NCBI GenBank assembly: GCA_050291365.1
Contig: JBNKJS010000042.1
Span: forward strand, 1-32,248
Source of the DNA: JAAGZL01 sp050291365
GTDB taxonomy: Bacteria > Pseudomonadota > Gammaproteobacteria > Chromatiales > Chromatiaceae
Direction of reading: 5' to 3'
Length of the DNA: 32,248 bases
Shown one piece after another: positions 17,238 to 25,077 of the stretch. Position numbers and translations under genes: made by a program. Every line of letters begins with the position of its first letter. The stretch's first letter is position 1. Below the pieces are notes generated by a model. The model did no database searches, had not been told where the DNA came from, and worked only from the letters and a program-made list of their open reading frames with translations.

Positions 17238-17344
17238 CTCAGGTGTCAGGCATCTACTTAGACTACTAACGACCCAAAGGAGACTGTAAGTAATACCTAA
17301 TATAGATACCTTTGATAGTTCTTCAATTAAGCCAGATCGCGCTG

Positions 17345-18244
17345 CTATTCAGAGGCGTAAAGACTATCTCCTTTATGCTTCAACACAAACTCTTGTAGAC
17401 GATAGAACTCTTCCGGCATTTGCAATGCATTCAATCCATCTTTTAACTGCTTTAATGCATCCTCATCATTACAGACAAGCTCATCTATATCCGCATCCTC
17501 TTCATACTCAGTGATAAAACCGTTGAGTGTAGTTTGAAGCCATCGGTTCCAGATATACCATGAGCGTCGATACTCTTTGCCATCATCTCCTACATACTCA
17601 CTCTCATCTGGAAGCGTTGTGGAAAAACAGCATGGAGACATATGGGGATATAGACTTAAGAAATATGGAATAAATGATTTAAAAATGCAGATATTTTCAC
17701 CTTCATCTTTCCCCCAAAGATAATCAATAATACCACTCAGTAAATTCTGAGATAACTCATTTACATTAACGATTACCGGGATTGTAGCAGTTTTGTCACT
17801 ATGATTGAGCGTAATCACCCTGTCTTTCTGATAGGTTTCACCATATAGCCAGAAAAAAAGTCCGATACAAATATCAGGATGGAGATTATCATCTTTGAGG
17901 GAAAAGATGGCATGAAAATGAAAAATAAAACGTTCATCAATATCAGGTAATTGGCGGAAGTGATCACGAGTGTCTGGAGAATCCATCACCCAGAACCAAT
18001 ATCTTGTAATGTTATCAACTACAAGATTAACATCAATCAATGGCACGTCTGAAATGACAGAATATAGACTAGGCTTTTCTACATTAGCAATATATTGTTC
18101 AATATTACCTGTAAAAAAGTAGTCTCTTATTGCTTGACGCTGACCATCAGACACACTCGAAAGCCATTGCTCAGACATAAGTTGCCACTTCTTTTCTCTT
18201 TCAGCAAGCCATTTTTCATCTTGTAGATATGATAAATCACTCAT
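17345..18244 (-). CDS. Unknown 299-aa protein with a W-R-W N-terminal module
   Basis: The function is not recognised. The ATG at 18244 is preferred to a TTG two codons upstream because AAGGTGGA lies about 9 bases before it. The protein is soluble, without signal peptide or membrane segment, and rich in aromatic and acidic residues. Residues about 9-52 (W12, R16, W20, F43, G46, Y51, I52) align with the N-terminus of the 246-aa protein encoded at 19345-20085; the remainder does not visibly align. It is the last gene of the AT-rich minus-strand array, with 207 bases to the previous gene and a spacer-repeat motif on both sides, so it looks like an independent cassette. A conflict-related or immunity-type role is only a guess from context. 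Confidence 0.7.
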   Translation of the reverse strand: MSDLSYLQDEKWLAEREKKWQLMSEQWLSSVSDGQRQAIRDYFFTGNIEQYIANVEKPSLYSVISDVPLIDVNLVVDNITRYWFWVMDSPDTRDHFRQLPDIDERFIFHFHAIFSLKDDNLHPDICIGLFFWLYGETYQKDRVITLNHSDKTATIPVIVNVNELSQNLLSGIIDYLWGKDEGENICIFKSFIPYFLSLYPHMSPCCFSTTLPDESEYVGDDGKEYRRSWYIWNRWLQTTLNGFITEYEEDADIDELVCNDEDALKQLKDGLNALQMPEEFYRLQEFVLKHKGDSLYASE

Positions 18245-18390
18245 ATGCAAAGTCCACCTTCTTTTCTTCTATAGTTTCTTTCAATTCCCTTAGTATTCTG
18301 CTCATCAGGGCACCCAAGTTGCCAACGTAGACATTAAACTGCATCCCCAATAATTGGGGGGCTATCCACTATTGTTTTTTTGTGAAACAT

Positions 18391-18436
18391 GCAGTGCCCA
18401 AGCACTCGCTGCGTGCTGAAATGAATTACCTTGTTA
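18391..18436 (-). repeat. Spacer repeat with TAACAAGG end (copy D, possible attC remnant)
   Basis: On the minus strand this begins TAACAAGG 22 bases after the stop of the 229-aa gene and ends in the TTGGGCACTG core shared with the other spacers. Inside is a hairpin AGCAC/GTGCT at 18401-18417. TAACAAGG shortly after a stop is typical of the left end of integron attC sites, and the spacer at 20201-20293 has the same two ends. A separate short palindrome CCCCAATAATTGGGG lies at 18345-18359. No convincing right-hand R' site is seen, so if this was an attC it is decayed. Confidence 0.45.
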
Positions 18437-18457
18437 TATGTGTTTGCTTTCAAAGCA

Positions 18458-19147
18458 TTACCATTCCTTTATGTTAGAAAGCTTGTCTCTAGAACACGTA
18501 TACACTCCATCTTCACTGGAACCAACGGTATATATTTCTTCACCGATATCTATCATTGAATTACGAAATGAAAAACCAGCTTCATCTACACCTGCCAAGT
18601 CAAGGATTTTAGACATCAACTCTTCAACTGACTCTACCAATCTATTTCCCTTCATTTCTACGATACAATCGCCATGGTTAGTTGGGAAAGCCATTTCACT
18701 ACCTTCTTCAACAAACAACTCTTCTACAAATCCCCCGAATGCTTCAGCCAACTCATCATCCATCTCTTCATCTTCATCACTTTCATCACTTGAAGAATTA
18801 TCCATATCGATACCTAACTCTTTTAGGTCTTCTTTTTGTTGGTTATGGATTTCTTGATTTCTCTGTTTGTTAACCCTAATTTCCCGCTCTACTTCTTCAT
18901 TTGATGGGTAGTTAGTTAGAGGCTCAAAATTATAAAGTTCAAATCCAATAATTAAACTGTCACCATTATCATGAATGAATTTCAGGAATGGAAATATATC
19001 TTTAAGTGCAACACTCTTCGACCAGTCTGTTTTTTGATCATTATCCTCTTGGACACAAAAATGTTCTTTTACCTTACTAATTTTGCCTTCGTCAGGAGTA
19101 AGCTTGAGATAGCTCAGTTTGTCTGAGTAAATAATTTCATTATCCAT
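18458..19147 (-). CDS. Unknown 229-aa acidic protein
   Basis: The function is not recognised. The start is well supported by GGAG five bases before the ATG. Residues 1-100 contain hydrophobic strands (FPFLKFIHDNGDSLIIGFELYN) ending in a basic, glutamine-rich helix. Residues about 116-145 are an extremely acidic Asp/Glu/Ser run (DNSSSDESDEDEEMDD). The rest contains a GDCIVEMKGNRLVESVEELMSKIL segment. There is no signal peptide or membrane segment. The acidic stretch could mimic nucleic acid or bind a basic partner, as in some inhibitor or immunity proteins, but nothing else supports that. It sits alone between two repeat-bearing spacers, so it appears to be a one-gene cassette. Confidence 0.68.
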   Translation of the reverse strand: MDNEIIYSDKLSYLKLTPDEGKISKVKEHFCVQEDNDQKTDWSKSVALKDIFPFLKFIHDNGDSLIIGFELYNFEPLTNYPSNEEVEREIRVNKQRNQEIHNQQKEDLKELGIDMDNSSSDESDEDEEMDDELAEAFGGFVEELFVEEGSEMAFPTNHGDCIVEMKGNRLVESVEELMSKILDLAGVDEAGFSFRNSMIDIGEEIYTVGSSEDGVYTCSRDKLSNIKEW

Positions 19148-19218
19148 ATGAGCTCCATTTTATTATTCATATAACTAGTTGAGGGGTGTTGTTGTATATG
19201 CTCTCTACTCTAATTTTG

Positions 19219-19344
19219 TTATTCCTACTTACGCCAAAGACTATCAGGCCATTGAGCTTGGAAACAGGGTCTGCTTATGCCGTTCAGTGCCCATACCGGA
19301 CATTAGCTTAAAGCTAAACTGCGTAATAGATGCGTCTCTTTTTA
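19219..19344 (-). repeat. Spacer repeat (copy A)
   Basis: This spacer directly follows the stop of the 246-aa gene. It aligns by eye along most of its length with the spacer at 23209-23373: shared pieces are TTATTCC.TACTT, TATCAG.CCA, TTCAGTGCCC......CGGACATTA and AT.G.TGCG..CTCTTT..ACTA.TC. It lacks part of the middle. On the minus strand the order is gene stop, the TGCG..CTCTTT part, the GTCCG...GGGCACTGAA core, then the TATTCC part. Confidence 0.65.
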
Positions 19345-20085
19345 CTAATCTAAGTGAGCATGCAGCTCCCAGTTATTGATGATTTCCTGCCTCCTGGAAT
19401 TGAGTTTGGTTGCCAACTCCCGCGCCGCTTCTGATGCGTTCTCATCAGCCAACACCTTATCAATTAGCGAAATCATCTGTTGAAAATCTTCTAGATCTCT
19501 ATAATAAGCGTCATCTGAGTGAGCGATGGCTGTTACAAAATAATCTACAGCCTCTACACAACCATGGTAATCAATCTTACCTGAAAGCAATCTAACAGCC
19601 TGATAGATATATTTTTCACACCAAGAGCCTGGATGGGGTGAAACAGCATGCATCCTACCTGCTTCTGGCTCTTCGACATAACAGTACTCATTGCCAAGTA
19701 CCCCATCTACAAAATATTGGATATGTTGGCGTAGCCAAGGCAGTCCTTGTCCGATTTCCGTCGCCCGGAAGATATAATCAGTAGCCAGATCACCCCGCTC
19801 GCGAAGTAACCACAGTTCTGATTTGAATAACGCTCTGGCTTCCTCTGCGTTAGTAATAGGGGTACAAAAATAGAGAACTACCTTTGGAATATAACCTTCC
19901 TTTTTGCCCTTGATAAATAGATTGCGATACTGTTTTATCTCACTTTTTGGAGCACCTTTATTTGTATAATATTCCTCTATTTTCTCCCAGGCCTCACGCC
20001 GCTGCTTCATCCAAGCCTTGTCATCTATTTTCCATAGATGGCGGAAGGGCGCTAATCGTCTCTCTTCAATATCACTCATTATCAT
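19345..20085 (-). CDS. Unknown 246-aa protein sharing an N-terminal module with the 299-aa protein
   Basis: The function is not recognised. The protein is soluble, helical and rich in charged and aromatic residues. Residues 22-66 (W25, R29, W33, F57, G60, Y65, I66) align with residues about 9-52 of the 299-aa protein encoded at 17345-18244, with one gap. The rest contains W, C and H residues (YCYVEEPEAGRMHAVSPHPGSWC) without a familiar motif. No strong ribosome binding site decides between the ATG at 20085 and the ATG at 20079. A spacer repeat follows its stop directly, and an attC-like structure lies about 140 bases upstream of its start, at the end of the previous unit. It appears to be a one-gene cassette. 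Confidence 0.7.
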   Translation of the reverse strand: MIMSDIEERRLAPFRHLWKIDDKAWMKQRREAWEKIEEYYTNKGAPKSEIKQYRNLFIKGKKEGYIPKVVLYFCTPITNAEEARALFKSELWLLRERGDLATDYIFRATEIGQGLPWLRQHIQYFVDGVLGNEYCYVEEPEAGRMHAVSPHPGSWCEKYIYQAVRLLSGKIDYHGCVEAVDYFVTAIAHSDDAYYRDLEDFQQMISLIDKVLADENASEAARELATKLNSRRQEIINNWELHAHLD

Positions 20086-20200
20086 AGGTTATGGTGCCTC
20101 ACAAACATTTTCAAAAAAGAATTCCAGTAACTCAATTTTCCGTCTAGAAGATAGACGCATTTATCTTATTCTTACGTACCATCCATTATTCTGTTAAATG

Positions 20201-20293
20201 CCGTTGAGTGCCCAAAAGAGACCTTACGCCGCGCTCTGCATCAAAATTTGTAGCGCAGCGGAAAATTTGTCCATCAGCAGCGCCTTGTTAGGA
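20201..20293 (-). repeat. attC-like inverted structure plus AGTGCCC core (copy C)
   Basis: On the minus strand, 11 bases after the stop of the PIN-like gene, the arm TCCTAACAAGGCGCTGC (20277-20293) pairs with the arm at 20221-20239, whose reverse complement reads ACCTTACGCCGCGCTCTGC. The outer boxes TCCTAAC and GTAAGGT resemble the R'' (RYYYAAC) and R' (GTTRRRY) sites of integron attC sites with one or two mismatches. The inner GCGCT arms would be L''/L', with unpaired bases in one arm, a typical attC trait. The span is 73 bases. The AGTGCCC core at 20207-20213 follows. No integrase is in the window, so this is a candidate only. Confidence 0.5.
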
Positions 20294-20304
20294 ATAGAAA
20301 GCTT

Positions 20305-21567
20305 CTATTTGCCATTCTTATCACTATCTTTGACTTCAATATCCTTGGGGATTTGAAACCATGACCCTTTTTTCTTGTGTATCGTTCTTTGTATAGCGAG
20401 ACTGTCAGGATTTGAAACATCAAAATCGATACTTTCTTCAGGCAAAGTCGGTGCATCAGTAAACTGGCTAAGATGTTCAACTAATTTATCATGCTTAATA
20501 TTTGGGCTTGAAAGGTCAACTTCCTCCTTGTCCCTCCACCCTGGCAAATGCCTATCCCAAATATTAGACACCAAGAAACTTGTGTCTTTTGGAGGGTTAC
20601 TAGCAAATGACATAATACCTCTTTCCTTTTCTTCAATAGGAAAGCTATCAAAGTATGAATTGATTTTATTAAGATCCGTTTTTAACTCTGGCCCCCATAT
20701 AAATTGTTGGTTAGAGCGAAGAAATAGTGGCGCACATTTTCTATGGAGCTTATCTGATGACACAAACACCATAGAAAAGGGAAGATAAAACAGATAGCCA
20801 ATATCTACGCGATTTGACTGTCTGCCTGAACCAATCAAATTAGCCGCCAATGCTATCTGAAAAAATAACTCCACTGTAAACACATATGCAACATATGGAA
20901 CATAGCGGTTCAGCGGAGGGTAGTTAACCGATCCCCAGCGCTGCAAAATATCTTTATGATATTGTGGATGTATACCCAAAAATAACAACGCAAGATACAG
21001 TCGATCAAATGGTTTTTCTTTTGATGAAACAATATTTACTGCTAATGATTTTGCCTGCTCTAAAGTTTTACAGGTCTTTCCATCTATACCGAGCGCTTTG
21101 AATCGACTAGCAACCTCATTCAGATCAAGATTGGAAACCATTTCCCGCCACCCCGCAGCATGTTGCTTTTCTATAGCCTGGAATTCTCTGCGCTGCCAGC
21201 GCGAAAACGCCATTGACTCAGGAGATTCTTCAAAAACCACGCCAGACTTACCTCCTGCCTTTACCGGCCTTCCTCCTGCAACAAGAATTTGACCAGTCAT
21301 TGGCACTTGATGGCCAAAAAGCTCTCCAGTACAAACGGTTACATGCAGGGCGTTAGGGGTTCCATGCAACTCTGGGAATTTTTCCGCAATTATCCCTACT
21401 TCATCCTCAACCGTACGCCCATAACGAACAGATTTATTTAAATCCGCGAGCGTTTCAACATAGAACAATGGGCAGATATTTGTAATGAAGAAATGATCAA
21501 ACCAAACTGATTCATTCAGGCTTAGCGACTGAAGAAAAGATTTGTCGAATAGGGTAATCGGTCCCAT
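20305..21567 (-). CDS. PIN-like domain protein, putative nuclease (420 aa)
   Basis: The N-terminus PITLFDKSFLQSLS with D8 and FYVETLAD with E38, together with RVDIGYLFYLPF (D255) and VFVSSDKLH (D272), follow the order of acidic residues in PIN-fold nucleases. The middle (about 50-240) would be a large helical insertion. If the reading is right, this is a metal-dependent RNase-type nuclease. The C-terminal 120 residues are charged and unassigned. It starts 40 bases after the stop of the 497-aa membrane protein, with no spacer repeat between, so the two form one unit. An attC-like structure follows its stop. A toxin or defence effector is a reasonable inference, but no direct match to a named system is claimed. 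Confidence 0.6.
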   Translation of the reverse strand: MGPITLFDKSFLQSLSLNESVWFDHFFITNICPLFYVETLADLNKSVRYGRTVEDEVGIIAEKFPELHGTPNALHVTVCTGELFGHQVPMTGQILVAGGRPVKAGGKSGVVFEESPESMAFSRWQRREFQAIEKQHAAGWREMVSNLDLNEVASRFKALGIDGKTCKTLEQAKSLAVNIVSSKEKPFDRLYLALLFLGIHPQYHKDILQRWGSVNYPPLNRYVPYVAYVFTVELFFQIALAANLIGSGRQSNRVDIGYLFYLPFSMVFVSSDKLHRKCAPLFLRSNQQFIWGPELKTDLNKINSYFDSFPIEEKERGIMSFASNPPKDTSFLVSNIWDRHLPGWRDKEEVDLSSPNIKHDKLVEHLSQFTDAPTLPEESIDFDVSNPDSLAIQRTIHKKKGSWFQIPKDIEVKDSDKNGK

Positions 21568-21606
21568 TAGTTACAGATGGTAAGTGCCACGACCTATAGA
21601 GATTTG

Positions 21607-23100
21607 TCACGCGATAAATGCACGAAACTGACACCATAACTTGACTAGATCATCCCAAACAGAAATCACGCCTATCAAACTAGCTACTGCTGCGACGGAA
21701 GTAAGCAATAGCATCCGTCGCTGTAGGCTATACATCGCAGAAATATTTTCAATTTCTAGCTGGTCAGAAATAGACTTATTTACTAGATCTGCTGCATCAC
21801 TCAACTGCGTAAGTTCTCGCTCGACGTAGCGAATTACATTATCAGAGAGCTTAGTTGTCTTGTCGCGATAGCAAACCTCTAAATCCCCGAACTCATCTAG
21901 CGAATGTTCGATCCACCGCTTGCTCTCCTTGAACTCAGCGCTCACATGCCTAAGCCTAGAGAGAACTCCGCGCAACGCTAATGTTTTCTGGCTAAACGAT
22001 GATAACACTGGCTTCTTACGCCTAAGCCGCATGAGAATTTTGAATCTCAAATCCTCTAAATTGGCTCTCGCCTCTCGCATAAACCCAAGGACTGAGGACT
22101 CCAATACGAATCCACGCGCGAGAGAATCAAGCAGTAAACTAAAGTGACCCCCTTCATGCTCATCTACAATGAACATCGCATCCAAACCAAGTTTCTCTCG
22201 ACCATATTTCCCTGGAGAAAACAATATCTGACTGTTCGAGTACACATCCAGAGCATGGGTTTGCAATCCATATTTAGCAAGCCACCTCCAATGCTCTTTA
22301 GCATATTCCAACAAACTTTTGTCGTGCTCAACATCCGGCCGCTCTAACTGATACATAGGGCATATTGCACACATACGTAACTGATTCAGTTTTAATCTCA
22401 GGAAACCTATCAACCAGCTCTTAACCTCATAACCAACGTCACATATATATCTATTAACTTGCTCCTCGGCCATATCTTTTCCAGAGATCGAGTGCCCGAA
22501 CATATATGGGCTAAGAAATCCCTTTATGATTTGATACAACACAACCTCCGGTAAGTACTTTTGCCGTGCAATCCGATAAAAATGCTCCAGGGTTTTGTCC
22601 GTTAAAGATACTGTGACCTCAATACATGAAATGGACGGCATCGCTTGATGTAAAGACAGATGCAAAAAATTAACGCATTCAGGCATGCTCTCAACCGTGA
22701 TCCCTGCAGACGCAAAATGCCCAGCATCCTTTCTGAATATCCAACCAAGATTACTCCATCCTGCAGCGTCTAATCGAACCGCTCGACGCTCTATTTCATC
22801 ATAGTGTGTAACGGAAAATATCGAGTCTCCAAATACACGCTTTAACTGTCTATTGACGCTGGTCTGTTCTTCAAATTCATAGAAGAATGCAAGCGTGATT
22901 TGCTTTAGCTTTATGGAATGTCCTTCAGGAGCTCTTGTTTCCTCTAAATCCTTATCGGAATCTCGTTGCTGTCTTTCTCTGATATACTGCAAGTTTGCAA
23001 TCGGGCCACCCCTGAACCGCGGCAACGCTGCCGCATACAACAGTAGCCTCTCGGAAACTGACTTCCTGACGCGCTGCTCGATTTCGGCTAAACGGAACAT
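21607..23100 (-). CDS. Unknown 497-aa protein with a C-terminal membrane anchor
   Basis: No family is recognised. The protein is long and mostly helical, with a probable coiled region at about 355-460 and one strongly hydrophobic segment near 463-482 (RRMLLLTSVAAVASLIGVISVW), followed by a short tail. A long helical part leading into a C-terminal membrane segment recalls the CorA architecture, but the GMN motif and the second helix pair are not evident, so CorA-type transport is not claimed. Mid-protein cysteines occur in MCAICPMY. It is the first gene of the unit with the PIN-like gene 40 bases downstream. An inferred role is a membrane-bound sensor or effector partner for that nuclease. Confidence 0.6.
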   Translation of the reverse strand: MFRLAEIEQRVRKSVSERLLLYAAALPRFRGGPIANLQYIRERQQRDSDKDLEETRAPEGHSIKLKQITLAFFYEFEEQTSVNRQLKRVFGDSIFSVTHYDEIERRAVRLDAAGWSNLGWIFRKDAGHFASAGITVESMPECVNFLHLSLHQAMPSISCIEVTVSLTDKTLEHFYRIARQKYLPEVVLYQIIKGFLSPYMFGHSISGKDMAEEQVNRYICDVGYEVKSWLIGFLRLKLNQLRMCAICPMYQLERPDVEHDKSLLEYAKEHWRWLAKYGLQTHALDVYSNSQILFSPGKYGREKLGLDAMFIVDEHEGGHFSLLLDSLARGFVLESSVLGFMREARANLEDLRFKILMRLRRKKPVLSSFSQKTLALRGVLSRLRHVSAEFKESKRWIEHSLDEFGDLEVCYRDKTTKLSDNVIRYVERELTQLSDAADLVNKSISDQLEIENISAMYSLQRRMLLLTSVAAVASLIGVISVWDDLVKLWCQFRAFIA

Positions 23101-23208
23101 GAGAGCTCACTTGTCGATTAAATCAGATTATAAATATGGCACCAATATTGACTTACACAGCACGTATGACAATTAATGTTTCGATCAGAGTAAGGTTGGA
23201 CTCCTCTG

Positions 23209-23373
23209 AGAGAAACGCATCCCGCATTATTCCCTACTTTTCATGAGAATATCAGCCAATCCGCCTTTGATAAAGCCTTTCTCTAATGTCTCTTCTGTGC
23301 CGTACCCGGCAGTTCAGTGCCCTTTTCGGACATTAAACCGGATCTAAGCTGTGAAAATAAATGCGCCCTCTTT
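23209..23373 (-). repeat. Spacer repeat (copy B, longest)
   Basis: This repeat lies between the start of the 497-aa gene and the stop of the MBL-fold gene. Positions 23209-23302 align by eye at roughly three quarters identity with 25929-26025 on the other side of the three-gene module (shared AGAAACGCA, AGAATATCA, ATAAAGC, CTAATxGTC, GTGCCG). Positions 23311-23373 align with copy A at 19281-19347 (TTCAGTGCCC, CGGACATTA, ATGCG..CTCTTT). It therefore links both groups of spacers into one repeat family. Confidence 0.7.
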
Positions 23374-23389
23374 CACTAGTCATGCATGT

Positions 23390-24511
23390 TTAAAATGATG
23401 AAACTAGATTAGTAATAGACATTGCAGATTCAGATCTATCAACAACCCAATTATCAAAATTTGATGGTTCAGAACGAAGACGTATTATACCAAAAGACGA
23501 TTCCGCTCTACGTAATTTTCCTCCGGCTATTTCTTGAATAGTTCTCTCAACAGCCGGGCCTCGTTTTATTTTTGTAGCAAGTTGACGTATCGTAGAAGTA
23601 ATATAACCATTAGGCGTTAAAGATGAAATTCTAGATAGATCATCAGGACTTGGGAGACCTTCATTCTTATTCCATGGTGTTACTAAAGCGAATGGTTCAT
23701 TATGCAGTAGTTCTGACCATATTCCGTCATGATGAGCATATGGTGAACCGTGATGAGCTACTTTGTAGATAGAAGACTTAGGATGTAAAGAGTCTCTTTC
23801 GCGAATAATAGCATCCCATCCTAATGTGTTATCAGAACTGGTTTCTAAATCAGATCCTAAAAGTATTGCGAATTGTCCAATCTTAACAAGATTTACGAGG
23901 GCTCCATGGTTTGGTGATGAGCTTGTGGCTCGGTATTTAGTTTCCATTATTTTTGGCATTTCTTGTGCTAATGAGACAAGAAATTTATCTACTTCATGAT
24001 TAGATGGGGAAAGGGCCCAGAATTCCACATCTTGCCCATGAGACATTTTAGAATTATCTATTGAATATATTCTGGTGTTTGCACTAGCAAGCTTTGGTTT
24101 TTTTGATTGAAGCAACTGGTAGATTTTGTATAGTTCATTTACACCGGAGCCTGATATGATTTTATTGTTCTTGTTGAAACGAGTAACAGCAGCAAAAAAT
24201 TCTTTTTTGGTAAATGCTAGAGAGCATGAAAATAAAGCGTTAGGACAACATTCTACAGACCTTGCAAGTCCTCTTATATGGTCATCGTGCCAATGTGTTG
24301 CAACGATCAAGTCAACTGAATGTTCTGGCTCAATACCCAGAGAGCGTAGATAGCTTATTGCGGCTGGTTCTTTATCTTGTGGATTGATGCATGAATCTAT
24401 AATTGCCCAGCGGTTGTCACCCATATGAATTAAGGTAGACTCTCCATAACCGGGACCGAAAAGAGTAACTTCTATTTGGCTGGCAGCTGGTTTGGTGTTG
24501 CTTATTGCCAA
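23390..24511 (-). CDS. ComEC-like metallo-beta-lactamase-fold hydrolase (third gene of three)
   Basis: This cytosolic MBL-fold protein has 373 residues and no signal peptide or membrane part. It shows GYGESTLIHMG, ATHWHDDHIRG with the metal set H73, H75, D77, H78, a NHGALVNLVKIGQFAILLGSD strand-turn ending in D221, and VAHHGS with H253/H254. This arrangement is that of the ComEC/Rec2-type MBL domain, a group that includes nucleases. The start is TTG at 24511, overlapping the stop of the previous gene by ten bases; GGAAGGA lies five bases upstream, which makes this start convincing. It probably forms one functional unit with the two small genes before it. A nuclease effector role is inferred, not shown. 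Confidence 0.8.
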   Translation of the reverse strand: MAISNTKPAASQIEVTLFGPGYGESTLIHMGDNRWAIIDSCINPQDKEPAAISYLRSLGIEPEHSVDLIVATHWHDDHIRGLARSVECCPNALFSCSLAFTKKEFFAAVTRFNKNNKIISGSGVNELYKIYQLLQSKKPKLASANTRIYSIDNSKMSHGQDVEFWALSPSNHEVDKFLVSLAQEMPKIMETKYRATSSSPNHGALVNLVKIGQFAILLGSDLETSSDNTLGWDAIIRERDSLHPKSSIYKVAHHGSPYAHHDGIWSELLHNEPFALVTPWNKNEGLPSPDDLSRISSLTPNGYITSTIRQLATKIKRGPAVERTIQEIAGGKLRRAESSFGIIRLRSEPSNFDNWVVDRSESAMSITNLVSSF

Positions 24512-25077
24512 TCTATTCCTTCCATAAGTTTCCTGGCTTCTCTGTCAGCATCATCAATTTCGTGCTTTGTCCAAACTGGTAGTCTTCTAAAAACAATTTG
24601 AGATGCCCTTTGTTTAGACCCGCATCTGCTGACATCATAGCCAATTATCCATCGAAAAACCGCACCAGGACGTAAAAGCTTCATATCATCATTTCTTAGA
24701 TCGCTTATGATAAAGTCACCAACCTCAGGAGGATTCTCTTCATTACAGATATCAGTAAGACGCGCCGAGAATGTCTCATCATGTAAATCTAGTACTATAC
24801 CCTCCCATTCTTGGAGTTCAATGAATTGGCCAGTGGCTTCATTATCTTTAAGCTGAAGCGCAGGTAGACTTGAAATTGCTTTCTCTATTCTGTCAGTTTT
24901 TCTCGACCTAGATTTTGGTGTTGAATCGCTTTCCGCTTCGTCAGATGGGAAGTCTTGGGCGATATCCAATAAACGAGCCAAAAGACCAGGATTGGTATTA
25001 TGCTCAGTTACTGGTTTTTCAGCCCTGGCGCGAGTTGGATCATTTATATCAAATTTGAATGCTAATGCTGCGCTCAT
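24502..25077 (-). CDS. Unknown 191-aa protein, probable small beta-barrel (second gene of three)
   Basis: No named family is assigned. The first 75 residues are polar and probably flexible. Residues about 85-170 read as beta-strands: EWEGIVLDLHDETFSARLTDI, VGDFIISDL, LLRPGAVFRWIIGY and ASQIVFRRLPVWT. A helix follows (DDADREARKLMEGI). This looks like a small barrel or OB-like fold and could bind nucleic acid or a protein partner. Its ATG overlaps the stop of the 227-aa gene as TAATG, and its end overlaps the start of the MBL gene by ten bases, so the three are translated as a coupled set. Confidence 0.7.
   Translation of the reverse strand: MSAALAFKFDINDPTRARAEKPVTEHNTNPGLLARLLDIAQDFPSDEAESDSTPKSRSRKTDRIEKAISSLPALQLKDNEATGQFIELQEWEGIVLDLHDETFSARLTDICNEENPPEVGDFIISDLRNDDMKLLRPGAVFRWIIGYDVSRCGSKQRASQIVFRRLPVWTKHEIDDADREARKLMEGIDWQ
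24509..24523 (-). promoter_or_regulatory. Ribosome binding site and TTG start inside the upstream gene
   Basis: On the minus strand, GGAAGGA at 24517-24523 is spaced five bases from the TTG at 24509-24511, inside the last codons of the 191-aa gene. It indicates translational coupling of the last two genes. Confidence 0.7.

Noticed and set aside
21607..23100. CorA-type magnesium transporter
   Set aside because: A helical body and C-terminal membrane segment are present, but the GMN motif and two-helix pore were not found.
23209..23302. Coding remnant in the spacer (minus-strand reading EKGFIKGGLADILMKSRE)
   Set aside because: The aligned copy at 25929-26025 keeps a similar peptide only after a frame change and has stops, so this is a repeated non-coding spacer or a very decayed fragment, not a gene.
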